Assembly: GCA_026027325.1 (NCBI GenBank)
Contig: JAMSLZ010000016.1
Coordinates: forward strand, 558,001 to 622,000
DNA: 64,000 bases
DNA from: Actinomucor elegans
Taxonomy: Eukaryota; Mucoromycota; Mucoromycetes; Mucorales; Mucoraceae
Direction of reading: 5' to 3'
Positions 1 through 13,500 of this stretch are shown in pieces (the first letter of the stretch is position 1; every line of letters starts with the position of its first letter). Below the pieces are notes generated by a model. The model searched no databases. It was not told the origin of the DNA and was given only the letters and a program-made list of their open reading frames with translations. Both the position numbers and the translations under genes were made by a program.

Positions 1-3000
1 GCAGAGAATGATATGGATGAGGCATTTGGTGATGAGATTTCAATGTACAGCGATATATCAGAGCCCAACGAGCTTTTGAATCTAATCCTCGAGAATATTG
101 GTGATGCGCCCAATGCACTTGAGTACTTATTACAGACATTCAGAAGTATGCTATTGATCAAAGGTGATGCTGATAAAAAGTAAGTATTCACATTGTAATG
201 AGAGAGGGACATCTTCTTATTCGTTATGTATAGGACTCACTATCACCAGGCCATCAGTGAAATTGTATCAAATATTGTAATGGATCGCAGAGATAGCGTT
301 ACCGCTAACGAGCTTGGATCATCAGCATTTGGAATTTCAGTGAATAATATGATCGGCCGGTTTAACGAATTAGATCGTCTACAGGAGCTCGCGCGATCAG
401 CTGAAGAGGACCGAGAATTAGCTTTGAGATTGGGAGCAGAGAACAAAGATCTCAAAGATCAAGTAGAAACATTAAAAAAGGCAGAAGGGGCTGAATATCA
501 CAGCCAACAAAGAAACTACAAGATGGAAAATCTTGCTTTGCGAGCATTACAACAGCGTTCCAACAAGACAATTGCTATGCTGCAAGCACGACTCAAAGAA
601 AAAGGTGATGATTACAGTGACATTTCAAGCAATATACCCGATGTAGTGGCAGCACCCATCGTCGTAGGCGAGCAATGGAAATTGTCTGGTAGAAAGCCTG
701 ATACTACTGTACCTCTTTATTCTCAGCAGACACCTGGTCATCAACAATACCCACCTTCTTCACCTACTCCTCACCAACAAGAACTTTCCAAAACACGACC
801 TACGCATTACTTACCACCTCTAGCTCCTGAACATGGTGACACTGAAAGCAGTAAGTATTTTCTAGCAGTTTTGAATCGATTAGCTTATCTCTTTTATTTT
901 TAGCCGAAGATTCTCATCCTACGCCACTTCCCGGCCTTTCTGATGACTATATACCTCCTCCTCCACCCCCTCCTCCACCAGGACCAGCAACTGGAGCTCC
1001 TCCTCCTCCACCACCACCACCACCTCCTCCACCTCCTCCAGGCGGTATGGGTGGTCCACCACCTCCACCTCCTCCTCCACCACCACCTGGAGGCATTGGC
1101 GGCCCCCCACCACCACCACCTCCTCCTCCACGTAAGTTTGAGAGCAATTATGATTCTGTTTGCTTCTAACGAGCGTTTTATATTTGGATTAATGTAGCTC
1201 CAGGCGGCATGGCGCCTCCACCTCCTCCTCCACCACGTAAGTAATTAAAGAATATTGCCATGTAAATACATTTCTAAACAACGAATGTTAATTAGCTCCC
1301 GGAGGGCCTGGCATTCCACCTCCACCTCCACCACGTAAGTATTATTGCACATGTTTTCTATTATGCATTGCTTATATGTGCCTAAATTCTAGCACCTGGC
1401 GGACCTGGTGGGCCTCCACCTCCTCCCCCACCTCCAGGTGGGCCCAAAGGCCCCAACTTGCCACCTGTTCCCCTGGGCCCACCTCGAAAAGAACTCCGTC
1501 ATTACCCACAAGTCAAACTCAAGAACCTGCAATGGCAAAAACTCGATGCACGTAGCGTTGATAAAACCATTTGGGAACTTGAGGATGTGGATGAAAATGA
1601 ACTGGAAGATGATCTTGATAAGCATGGTGTCTTTGTTAAGATTGAAACACTTTTCCCTGCTAAGGTCAATAATTTCTTTGAAAAGAAGCTAAAGGCCAAG
1701 ATCGATGAAAAGAAGGATGCAGTGACGTTTTTGAATAAAGAAAAGGCAAGAAATATCAGTAAGTAAATCAGAACATTGACAAAATCGAAAGAAGGAATCG
1801 TTATTAAAGAGGCATCTCTTGTAGATTTGGCTGTGCTTCCCAGAGTCAAGATGTATCCCAACTTTGCTGCAGTGCGATTGGAGATTATGAAAGTCAATGA
1901 TGAGCTTTGTACGGAAACTTTCTTGGGTAATCTGATTGCTTATGTGCCAAGCAAGGACGATGATTTGAAAAAGATGGAAAAGTATCAAAAAGAAACACCT
2001 GAAGTGTGTGAAGAGTTGGATATTCCTGAACAGTTTATTATTGAAGTAAGCATTGATCTCAACAAGATTCATTTAAAGTAGTGACACTGACATGATATGG
2101 ATTTAGATGTACAGAATGTATCGTTATGAAACACGTATTCAATTCATGCTTTTCAGAGTTCAATTCTGGGAGAAATTTGATCAGCTGGAAAAGGTACAGT
2201 TCAGTTAGGCTTGACTTGATCAGTACATTCATCTTTTTCTAATAGAATATGACCATTGTGCTGAGTGCTTCTGATGCTTTAAAGAGTTCAAAACATCTAA
2301 AGGAACTGCTTTGTGTAAGTAGAACATACCCCATTATATACTTAGACTCTGTATTAATACTATTTGATCATTCAACAGCTTATTTTGTTGTTGGGTAACT
2401 TTATGAATGCCTCCAGTTTACAAGGTGGTGCCTTTGGTATGCGCATTTCAAGTATTAACAAGGTAATAACATAATATAGCTCATAATCGAGGTTTCAAAA
2501 CAACTAAAATCATGCTCTATCATCAGCTTGTGGATACAAAGGCTTCCAACATTTCATCGTTGACGCTTTTGCACGTTTTGGCCGGTATTACACGCCGCCA
2601 ATTCCCTCATCTACTTGGCTTTTTGGATGATCTAAAAGAAATTGAACAAGCTGCTCGTATCACGGCCAGTTTGAATGACATGATTCAACAATATACAGAC
2701 TTGAGGAAGGGTATCAGAGAACTCGAACTAGAACTGGGTACCAAGTGGCAACCCGAAGATGTAGAGCTTGATGAAAACGAAGATCACTTCCGTAGCGTGA
2801 TGACTTCCCACCAAGAAAAGGCAACATTGCGATTCCAAGACTTGCAAACCTTGTATATCAATATGGATGCCTCATGGAAGGATGTCATGGTGTTCTATGG
2901 CGAGAATCCCAAGGTGATGCGACCTGATGATTTCTTTGGCACATTTGCTCGCTTTGTTGTATCTTGGAAGGATGCTACAGTTGCTGAGGAAAAGATGGCT

Positions 3001-3376
3001 TTGAAACAAGAACGCGATGAAAAGAGAAAACGTGATGAAGAGGAACGTAAAGAACGTATGCGTATCAAGAAAGAGAAAGCAGAAGCTGCTTTGAAAGAAA
3101 AGAGAGGATCCGTACAAGGCATCAATACAGGTAAAGTTTGTTGAAATCATGGAACTGTTCATTTATACTCATGTTTTTGTTGCAGACACCGTTGGCATGG
3201 GTGAGAGTGATCGTAATATGATGGATAATTTGTTGGATCAATTGCGAACTGGCGAAGTTGAAGTGCGTTCATCGAGAAGACGTAGTAGAAAGACAAGACG
3301 TATAGATGAAGAAGAGCAACAGACATCAGATTTGTCTGCAGCTGCTTTATTAAAGAGCTTAGAAGCAGAGGATTAA
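1..3376 (+). CDS. BNI1: Diaphanous-related formin (FH3 end, FH1, FH2, DAD), 5' end outside window
   Basis: Formins nucleate and elongate linear actin filaments; the FH1 region recruits profilin-actin and the FH2 dimer processes along the barbed end. Visible exons are about 1-179, 234-850, 904-1131, 1198-1236, 1296-1334, 1393-1758, 1825-2045, 2107-2193, 2246-2314, 2379-2462, 2527-3130 and 3186-3376, all joined in frame by GT-AG introns. The first two exons carry the end of the FH3/DID and a coiled coil. 904-1440 is FH1 polyproline separated by Gly-rich steps. FH2 runs from about 1500 to 2990, including a QFWEKFDQLEK segment. The C-terminus has MDNLLDQLRTGEV followed by an Arg-rich stretch, a typical autoinhibitory DAD, so Rho control is expected. 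The upstream GTPase-binding half lies outside the window. The family call is firm; equivalence to yeast Bni1 rather than Bnr1 is an inference. Confidence 0.93.
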
Positions 3377-3407
3377 TATCAAATATATTATTAAAAATTA
3401 ATTACCC

Positions 3408-3451
3408 ACTACTATTACTACTACTACTATTACTACTATTACCACTATTAA
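3408..3451. repeat. Imperfect ACT/ATT trinucleotide microsatellite
   Basis: Interspersed ACT, ATT and ACC triplets directly downstream of the formin stop codon, in the presumed 3' UTR. Confidence 0.8.
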
Positions 3452-4949
3452 ATAAACTGGGCTTTATTGTGTATATTAATCGAGCATACGTTCATCATTA
3501 TTATAATAGTATGCCAAGTTGGAGAAAAGAGCATATCGGTCACACTATTCAACTGCAAAAATGAATGGCAAAATGTAATGGAAGTAAAGATATTATTTAG
3601 GAGCTGAATATGTATAGGTATTAGCACTGACCATACGTATACCAGTAGGTTTGATTATATCAAAGATATTCGTGTCAAAATGAAGACTATGTACTGGATG
3701 CAACAGCTTATTTTGAGAAGGGATTATTAATGAAATATTATAGAAAGCCGGGATTTATTGGAGAAATCTATAGATTATATACTGAGTATATAAATGTACT
3801 CCATTTATATGTATGTAGATATCCATTTTACTGTGCTCCATTTCGATAAAAGAAAACATGAAGCCCAGAATGGCCATTAGTATTTTCAAACAGTTAATAC
3901 TACAATTAATGCAGTTTTCATTATATTTTCAGTTTCAACACTTTTTATCGGTGAAGTATAATTGCACAATGTTAAACTATTTCAATAAAATCAACTACGT
4001 TTTGTTCAAAATTATCTTGCTTGAATAATTGATCATCTTGAGAGCACCTTTAGAGTTTTTTATTTTTATTCAAATCATCCGATATAATGCCATGTCAATT
4101 TAGTACTTTCCTGACTATATATTAAGATATAACGGTGAAAATAGAGGTACATTTGTAGTACTTCCCCTCTTTGGAAGAATGAAATTTTCCCTTTCATTTC
4201 TTTAAAGGGCTTGCGCCATTCGCCTATATATATGTACTTGCATTCCAAAAGAGTTGATGACTTATGTAATATATCATTTCTTATCGAATGAAAAGTCATG
4301 ATTTTAAAGGAGACATGAAACTGAGATAATTATCAAGCGAGTTTAGTCTAGATATTGTCCATGCTCAAAAACAATATAAAAAATTTACAAAGGCTATAGA
4401 CTGAAGCAACATTTTTTTTTTTTTTTGGTTTTGAGTTGAAAAGACAGCTGGACGCTTGCAAGTCAAAGTTACTGGCTGAGAGTTCAGCAACTAATGCAAA
4501 ACTCTACTTGCTGATAATAACGTTAGTGTGTTCAAAAGAAGATTGGCGATTATTTGTAATAAAGCGGCCTATGGAAATAGCAAACACATAACTACCGCAT
4601 ATTTGATCTGTATAATAAGAATCGCTTAACTTTCCTATATACTATCCTTAGTTTATTATTTTCAGATTAAATATATGTCTATGTATTATATTCATATCTA
4701 CAACAACAAGCTGTAGATGTAGACGAAGAAAATAATAGCCTATTACTATCAGTTACACGCTCAAATGGGATATCATCATTGACTATAAGAAAGCGCTATC
4801 ACAACGCGCAAGATAATAATCAAATACACAGAATCAATAGCTTATTGTCCTAACTAGTGTTACCTTCATAATTGATGTGAAACGTTCAACAAAAAGTCAA
4901 GTTGCACATAATCAAGGGTAATGATAATCATTTTCTTTTTCTTTTTCTT

Positions 4950-4971
4950 TCTCTCTCTCTCTCTCTCTCTC
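4950..4971. repeat. (CT)n microsatellite in the KCH promoter or leader
   Basis: About eleven CT units preceded by a T-rich pyrimidine tract, ending about 35 bp upstream of the ATG at 5006. Pyrimidine-rich tracts commonly precede start sites in fungi; a role here is inferred from position only. Confidence 0.75.
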
Positions 4972-5005
4972 ATATTCCACTTGTAATATATAGTTGTAAT
5001 AATTA

Positions 5006-6930
5006 ATGCCATCAGATGTATATCGAAGAGCAAGCCAAATGGTACATACGGCGAAAGGACCAAAATGGAAACGTGAGCTTGTATCAGATCACAAATTTGA
5101 TTTCATAGACATTGAGGAGTTTCGAGACCAAAGTTGTATATTAACCATTCGATACATAATGTTATTCTGCTCTGTATTGATATCCACTATGGTCTATGGA
5201 GCTGATTTGTGGACAGCAGCTATTCTGTTGATTTATGATGTATGTATACCTGTCAGTTGCAGTTTAGACTCTAATCCATAATTTCAGCATTGGTCTCTTT
5301 CGACACAGCCCATGATTCCTTTTCATATTAGCAAATGGATATATGTTGGTTGTATTGTTATCTCTTTCATGCTATTGGCATGGGAGATCCGTAAAACAAG
5401 AAGTATCATGGAGACAAGAGATATTTCTTTAGCCGTAACAAACCCATTAGCCTATCGAACTTACTCTGTGAAAAGCTATGCTCACTTCTGCTTACTACAA
5501 AAGATCAAGAACTCAACAAAATGGAGTGATGTAATCATTTTTTATGTATTTTACACCTTGAAAAGTACACATACATAGAGTCATCCTGTTGTACAAACAT
5601 TAATGCGTTATTTTATGTAGGCTGGAAAAGGGTAATTATCGCTCAAGGGCCGCGTCAGATTATCGCTGGTATTACTGTATATGCTCTATTAAAATCTGCT
5701 TGGACAGGTCCAGATGGTATGATGACATGTAGTTACAAATGATCCACAATTGATAGTCTATCTATGTAGGTAAATTTAAATTTTCAGATGATTGGGATAC
5801 ATATGGTCAAGATTGGCCGCAGCGCGTTGCTTTGTTTCTCATGAGCTTCACTTGTATCTTGTGGATACTATCAGTGCTTCAAATTACGCTATCAGTACTT
5901 TTATATTTCCCAATCCTCTGTCAGATCCAAGGCAATTTGAAGGAATACTGCTGTCATAAAATCGATAAGCGGTAAGTGATATAGATCAATGATTTTCAAA
6001 AGGAAGATTAATCTCATTATATGAATTATCTAACACTTATTCTAAAGGATTAACGAGCTGTTAGAAAAGCAACGTAAAAAACGTATCAGAGAAAGAGAAA
6101 AGTATAATCACAGTATTAGCAGCAAGAAGTCTAAAAAGTCCATCAAGAGTGGTAACTACGGCAGCAATGGTGATGAATTACAGATCATTCCAGCTGTACC
6201 TACTCTGCCTGTCATTAATGACGTCGATCTTTACGCTAGCGAAAAGAAACAGAGCAATCCTTGGTTATATCAGCATGCAGAGCAGCAAAATTCTTTTTAC
6301 TACGACAGCCAACCTATGACACCACTCGAATCATCATATTCTCTGCATAGAGACCCCACTAACAAGTATAGCCCTTACAGTGAAACGCCTTACATGAATA
6401 CCAGCAATATAGTGTATCAACCTGCCAAAGCATATATACATCAAAACAATAACACTATTGCTACACCTACTACTATGGGGAGCAATAGTTATTACTCGGC
6501 ATACAGTACACCCAGTTCGCATCAACAGGGCGCTTACAAAAACCTACACACTTACGACTCAACACCTACTGCTCTCAAAAGCGAGCCACCTCATGCTTAT
6601 GATGATAGTCAAAGCACCTATTATAATCCAACAACGCCTAACACTAATATCACCACTACTATAACGGGTTCCTATCACCCTAACAATAATGAAGCTCAGT
6701 TTAGTAATGCTAATCATTACAATCCAACCGACGAAAACATATCTATGATAAGCGGTCCAACAAGTAAAGAAAGACTGCAGCTATCAAATATCCAGAATTA
6801 TTCGTACCATCATGAAGTTATTGGCAACAATGATGATCCAAACGCGGGCACACGCAATGGCAGCAATTCCACAGAGATAACTCTACAATTCACAGGCAGT
6901 AGCAAACAACGGAATTACACATACATCTAA
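5006..6930 (+). CDS. KCH1: Fungal KCH-family low-affinity potassium channel (Kch1/Prm6-like)
   Basis: Five exons (5006-5239, 5288-5564, 5621-5716, 5770-5971, 6048-6930) give a 563-residue protein. The first ~50 residues carry the family-typical block TAKGPKWKRELVSDHKFDFI. They are followed by hydrophobic segments near residues 50-68, 88-108, 155-165, 180-195 and a long pair around 225-255. A conserved GPRQ sits just before the fourth segment. The remaining ~290 residues form a low-complexity cytosolic tail rich in Asn, Ser, Thr, Tyr and Pro after a basic Lys/Arg stretch. In yeast Kch1 and Kch2 act at the plasma membrane in potassium influx and in calcium signalling during the pheromone response. 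Exon 2 reads through an apparent GTAATC donor because VIIFYVFYTLK is needed for the membrane segment. The tail is variable in the family. Confidence 0.85.
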
Positions 6931-7104
6931 TACCGTGCATTGTATAAATAATAAAGATAATACTTATAGCACTAATATTCCATTTGCTCATTGAAACAAT
7001 GGTTACTGATATAAATACACACACGGAACGATGAAGTGATATGCAATGCGAATGTATATTTAAAGACTGAAGAGTAATGTACACATTAGTATAAAATATC
7101 TCTG

Positions 7105-8828
7105 CTACTGTCCTGTTGCTAGCACTTGCTGCTCAACGGTCTTATTCTTGATACTCTCTTTCTGTTGCTGATGCTCGTCTTCTTTGCTCAGATGAGGGTT
7201 GAATTGACGCAACAGTTTTAGAATATCAGGATAGATAATCTTTTCAATATCTTCACCCCATAAAAAGTCTAAATGTTCCCACTTTTCAATGGATTTTACA
7301 TAAGCTAAAGGTGAAGGTAAATCAGCCGATAAAACGTCAAAATCCACCAAAGAATCGGAACGTCCATAAAAGATAGCAATAGGCGTCTGAATCTGTAGTG
7401 TAGGGAACCGAGGTGGTATATGATCAGCTACCGCATTGACGGTATGATAAGGCAAGCGACTAGGCATTTCATCGTACATTTGGAATTGGCCAGTTCGAAT
7501 GATTTGAAACCAGTGAACTAGTGATTTCACGCTTGTCAACGAGTAAAGATGTTGGTAACTGACTGTCTTTTGATCTGCTGTCATGTTTCTACCCGTCCAG
7601 CCAAATAGGAAGTGTACACTGGTGTCAATAACTTTGACGAACAGAGGAGGGCTGATGATTCGTTGCCAAAATAAAGCCAGTTTCAATGGTGTTTTACGGC
7701 CAAACATGAGATAAATGACACTAGGTGTTGCTTTTACAAATGCGTCAATCAGTGGATGGTGAAGGCCCTTGGGTGTGGTGGCAGGAGCCATTGCAATAAA
7801 TAAGTTGATCTTTTTGTTCAAGTCTGAATTGATAGAAAGGCCAGCAAAAGCTTGGCCACTGCCTTGCGAGAATCCAATGTAAGTCAAATTAGGAGCGCCC
7901 GTTTCAGCCAAAATATACTATAAAAAAAGGAGTCAAAAGATTTTTTTTTTTGGAACACATAGTCTATAGCTTACATCGACAGTATCAGGTAGATCTCTCA
8001 TGGCAAATTCATTCAACGAAAAGTTCCAGAACGGCTGATGACGAGGACTTAGATGAACATGATACTGAGAGTACTTATTACCTCGAGCATTACCTAACCA
8101 AACATCATAGCCTTGTTTAACCAGTACATAAGGCAAATTATTGTATTCCTTAGTATTCGAAACCCAAACTTCAGATGACATTAAAAAGCCGTGCTGTAGT
8201 AAAACCACAGGCTTTCCTTTGTATCCTTGTACTTTAGGAGCCTTTTGTTGAATGAATTTGTCCAAATTGTCGATGACTTCACAGTCTTTCTTTGGCTGAG
8301 GCGACTTTTCCCGTTTAAAACTTTCAGATTTGACAGAAGGAATACGATGAACACATAATAGATAATCATCTAGTGTACGAACGATATGCTGCTCCACATT
8401 GTAGTTTTTCCTGCCAAAAAAAAAAGGTGAATTCATTGCCATCACTTGTCTTTATATATACTCACCAGTGTTGAACCATCTTTTCGAAACCTTCAGCTTT
8501 TTCTAAAGGACTGACGTGTGGTTTGTTTTCTACTTTTGATAACCAAGGAAATAGACTGAATAAAGTTGATATTAAAGCAATGTTTGAGTTACATTTTCAG
8601 CTCACTAATACTTACGTGTGAATGACTATGTCAATGGAGTGAATGAGGAATTTTGGCATAATCATGACAATAATACGAATGATACTTTCAAAGAAAAAGA
8701 AGAGTATGGTAAAAACCAAACTATAGATAGCAGGTATAAGTGTCTATAATTTGACAGATAGCACGTATAAAGACTTACCCTTGATAGTCTCTGAAAGTTA
8801 GCCGATCTAAAATTGGTATCTTTATCAT
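7105..8828 (-). CDS. AB-hydrolase lipase, steryl ester hydrolase type (Tgl1/Yeh-like)
   Basis: Five exons (8828-8779, 8720-8616, 8555-8466, 8410-7975, 7917-7105) give a 497-residue protein. An N-terminal hydrophobic anchor (LVFTILFFFF, residues ~18-45) is followed by the AB-hydrolase-associated lipase region. Next comes the oxyanion motif LLQHGFLMSS (about residue 150), nucleophile elbow GFSQG, the acid in GRSDSLVD and the histidine in WEHLDFLWG, a complete Ser-Asp-His triad. The layout matches acid lipase/steryl ester hydrolases such as yeast Tgl1, Yeh1 and Yeh2, which act at lipid droplets or the plasma membrane. Substrate preference between steryl esters and triglycerides cannot be told from sequence. 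The C-terminal ~30 residues are polar and Gln/Lys-rich. Confidence 0.88.
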
Positions 8829-10545
8829 TTTTTTGTTTTTTGTTTTTTCGTTATTAGCAAACTAGATAAGAAGAAAGAAATGAATTATGCTTTCTTGGTT
8901 GGAGTCATACAGTATTTAATTAGAGCGGAGATTTTTATTTTGCAATCACATGCAAAACAACTTAATTTACAGCCTGTATGTCAGAAAAGGTACGAATACC
9001 ATGTTTAATAGCCTCAAGTAGCAAGTTCGCCTACGCATTAAAAAATTGTATTATACATGCTTCTTCTTTTTATGGTCAAACCAGTAACATTTGGTTTTGG
9101 ACACTTAATATGCAATTATTGCTAAATGATTGCAACCTGTCCTTTTTGTGAAAGATATATTAATTGCACTACCGTTAAACAAATAATTTGACAGAAGCAA
9201 CTCACCCAAAATTTGACCTAAATTCATACTTAGCTGGAGAAATCATTATACTGGTCATTTTATCCTCAGTTCCAATGCGAAAACTATCTTTCTCATGGTG
9301 TGATCCCTTTCATAAATGACACTCTACAAGATCACAATAATTATATAGTGCAATTACAGTACAACTTATATAGGAACAAATTATATCACCCAGCAAAAGA
9401 ATAGATACAAGGTTTTGGTTAATTACATATAAATACCATAGAGAAGCAATAGCTAAAAAAGAAGACAATCAACGTATATTTTTATAATATTTTATCTGAT
9501 TATACATTATCGAATAAACGCCCCTAGTTGGTTTATCACAGACTTTACTGCTGTCTTATTCAATACCTATATTAAAACTTTCCTAATATTACAAGACCAT
9601 TTGTATGTCATATCCATATTACTACTAATTCCTAACTAGCATAACGTATTCACTATTTGATTTATCCTATATACGCGTAGATGACATTAATCAAATCCGG
9701 TATTGGACTGAGGTCGACTGAAAAATATATAGATAAATGAACATTATTATTGTTTCAACTTTTTCGGGTAATATAACTTCCACAAATGTTAAGCATAGTC
9801 TGAATTTTAATTATCGATCTTATGGTACTAACTTTATAATCTCTCCCCTTGTCGATCCATCTTGGTTAATGTCGCATTTAAACAGTATTACTTGTTCACA
9901 ATAAACTATAGGGCCTAGCAGAAGCTTTATTTTATAATAGACCAGTGAACAAGTTATGTTTGCTAGTGATTAGTAATAAGTTCATATATATTGATATATC
10001 ATAGTGACAATGTACATCTATCAATAGACTCATCAATCGATCTCGGTCTAGTGTTCAATCGAAATAATATTCTATGTTCAAAATAGACTGCATGTATTAG
10101 AACCTATATATAATTTTTCTTTGACATTTAGCATTGGAACAATGAGTATGCTATGCTTACAGAGATTAACAGTAAATATAAATACGTCGTACAGATAATG
10201 ACCATTCACCTATAAATGTCTCGGTTGATCTGGTCAAATTTTGGATTGAGTAACTGCTTCATGTTCATGACAGGTTACTGAATCCGTTGACACTTCAGAT
10301 TTATCTCAATTTCTGTAGTTTTATAGCTTTTTTTTTTCCTGTCGTGATCTAATAACTTTATGGCTTTAGAAATATTCCCCTTATTAAATTGATAAACCAG
10401 TAATGTTGGCGAATTAACTATGTCTGATAAGAACAACTTCATGTAACCATAAAAATTAGTATTCAGTATATATACTACAACAAACCCAAGCAAACTTTTG
10501 CGAAAACCTTTTTTTTTTTTTTTTTTTTTTTTTTATTCATTTAGC
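8829..10545. other. Intergenic region, no gene seen
   Basis: About 1.7 kb of AT-rich DNA between the start of the lipase and the stop of FAR11. No coding-like reading frame, tRNA or repeat beyond homopolymers was recognised. A run of about 26 T (10509-10534) lies immediately beyond the FAR11 stop, in the presumed 3' region of that gene. Confidence 0.6.
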
Positions 10546-13500
10546 TTAAATCGGCCAGCCTTCATCATCCGTAAGCACTTCACCATCGAACGTATTTAAG
10601 ACTTTTAAATATCTAGGATCATCCATATCTACATTAAGCCATCTTTGTACCGTCTTTTCTTCTACCATATGCAGTCTTTTTTTGAGATCTTCTTCAGTTA
10701 AACTGTCCCAATTGATACCTTGTAATGGATCTACTTCTGGCTCAATTTCATCTGCTTCTTCATCATCGCCAAAAAAGTTTGATTTCACCACGTCTTCTGA
10801 GTTGGCTGGTGGATCTCCCCAAGAGTTTGTATTAGTAACGATAGGCTGATCCCAGCCATCTTGGGTTTGCTGCTGGTCCATGAGTTGAAGCTCTCTTTGT
10901 TTCTGCTGCTTTTCATCAAATTCTCGACGTAATTCCTCAATATAAAGCTTGTTAATCTCTTCAGTGAGTTGTTCGGTGGAAAGGGGTATAGGTATAGCAT
11001 CAGGAAGAGGTGTACCAATATGGTGATAGGGGTTGTTTTCAATTTCAGCATCATCATCATCATCGTCATCATCACCATCATCACCGTCAGTTGAATAGAC
11101 ATCATTTTCAAGCCAGTGACGATAGTCTCTCTTGAAATTCATGTCTAGTTCAACATCATCCAATAACACAGGCTCGTTTAAGGTGTACTCGGGAAGTCTA
11201 CTACCATCTGTTTCATTGATCGTATTACTAGAAGGTTTGTGATTGGTAAAAAAATGTGTACTGTCTGATCCGCTCACTTCATCCATCGTTGGTAAAATGC
11301 TAGGTAAATAGCGTTGGCCATTATATAGCCTTGTCAGCATTCGAAGGCTTATTTCTTTCATCTATCATGATTGTTCAATCAATTGCTTAGATATATCTAG
11401 ATTATGAACTTACAGCCCCTTCTTCCATATCTCCACTGCCCTCTGGATTTGATAACCAATCGTCATTGAGTGAGGTTAAACAACGAAAATAGATGGCAGA
11501 TATAGTTTTCATATTAGCTATAAAGTATTAGTAAAGTCTTTTTTTTTTGCATATTGTTAGCGAGGTCTTACTCGATCTCCATTTTCTGCCCATATAAGGT
11601 ATTTGATTCTTCAGGTTTTTCAACACATATAGGTCCATTGTAGGATGGCCCACCTTCAGTAATCTCTTTAATATAGCCTAGTACTATCATTAGTCTCTAT
11701 AGTTGTTGTTAGTTGGTTATATTTACCGAGGATTTATATTGGACTAAGAGTAATATACGATGCGTCTTCTTTTTGGTTAGCATTTGGAGTACTCTTAATA
11801 GATTGATGGACCAGAACAGATTGCGCTTATTAGTATAATTTTCCTCTTCATCATCATCGTCGTCATCATCATCTGAATTATCTGTCTGTAAAGACCCAAA
11901 AAAACTGTTCCAAACATCAGCATCTTGCTTGCAGCATGTGATATATAACCAACCTTTGCCTATCATCATCTGTTTTTTTGGATGCAAGTAATGCAACTTC
12001 TTGTAATCCAAGTAACTTCAATATCAGCAGCATGCACCCAGAGTCGATCAACACTTGAGATAGATACTCAAACTTCAATACATCTAGCCTCCTTTCTTGT
12101 CAGCTTAAAAAAAAACTCGAGTAGACTTAATCAACTTACGAGATGTCTTGAACCATTTCAACAATAGCAAAAGAATACCAGAGACCGCTTTGGATGATGT
12201 TTCTCGATTACGTGTCACGTTAATGTCTTCCAGTATCTCTGCTTCTTTATCTTTGCCGATAGACACAGTAGATAAAAGCAATTTAAGAATAACCACAACA
12301 ATGCTTTGGAAATTAGGTACAATAGCGCAATACAACTGTTCAATACGCTGCATCTTCTCATATTGATGCTTGGCAAGCCGACTATATACCATTTTTTCCC
12401 ATTCATCGACTTCAGATTGCTGTTGACTGTCACGCCATCTTGTCCATCGATGTACAGCTTTTTCTCTCTCATAGATGATTTGCCAGTTCGCTACTGAAAT
12501 GTACAGATGGTTTAACCAGATAGAACTGGCTTCGGTTAAACTATAAGGCTCAAGCGCGCTGCTTTCTGTAAAAGGTAGTATGTTGGCTTCCGTTGATGAT
12601 TGTCTGGTATTTTTGGCTGGATTGCCATTTGCTTGGTGGTGCTGTTGTTGTTGCTGTTGAGATTGGTGATTCTTTGAAGGGAAAAGAGTCTGATAGGGCA
12701 AGTCAATATTCTTGGATGCCCTTAATAATCCCATAGCTTTGGATAATTGAGGAGAAGCAGAGACAAGAAGAGGATCTGCTATTTTACTTAGCGGTGTAAT
12801 TGGCGTGAAAGTAGGATACCTTTCACAAGATTGATGGTAAAATGCATACAAATCTTCAGGTGTACATTTAACAGTAGTGGATTTATCATTGATCAATGGT
12901 AATTCGCAAAGGATTCTTATGTTGGATTTTAAATCGCTGTACTCTTCGTTCAAGTCACCTAAAGTGATCAAGAGTACTTTGTATAAAGTCAACATCAACT
13001 ACAATAAACAATTTTTAGTTGGCATTTTTACAGTTAGACAAACTATACCTTCTTTAATGGAAATGTCTTTGTAAAGTGTTCTTTCAATCTAACTACAAGA
13101 TCAAACAAGAACTCGGCTAGACCGTAGTCTAGCAGTTGATCTTCATCTTTATTTGACTCAACTACCATGAACAGAATAGTTAGATGCATATCAATCTCTT
13201 TGCAATATGAGGTGACAAGTTCTGACTGTGATGATCTAGTGTGAGACGTTCGTTAATGCAAATCGAATTGTGCGCACTGTTACATATGTTTACGTTGTTG
13301 GCGTCTCTAGCTGATGACAGGCATGATTTAATGACTGCTTCAAGGTCAATATGATATTCATATTGAATAGTAATTGATTGTTTTCTTTTATTGTCTGCCT
13401 ATGATCCTCTGCTTGTTCCAATCCTCGATATTCGCCATAATTTCCTATTGATTGGTTGATTATTAATCATCTTAAAAATCATTATAAATAGCTGACCTTA

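Larger units (their letters stand above)
3377..5005. other. Intergenic region, no gene seen
   Basis: AT-rich spacer between the formin stop and the KCH gene. It holds an imperfect ACT/ATT trinucleotide run at about 3408-3451 just past the formin stop and a pyrimidine tract ending in a CT dinucleotide repeat at about 4932-4971. The CT tract lies some 35 bp before the next start codon and may be its promoter or leader. No coding-like reading frame or RNA gene was recognised. Confidence 0.6.

Noticed and set aside
919..1197. Several long frames on both strands full of Pro, Gly, His or Glu/Val repeats
   Set aside because: They are shadows of the polyproline FH1 codons of the formin.
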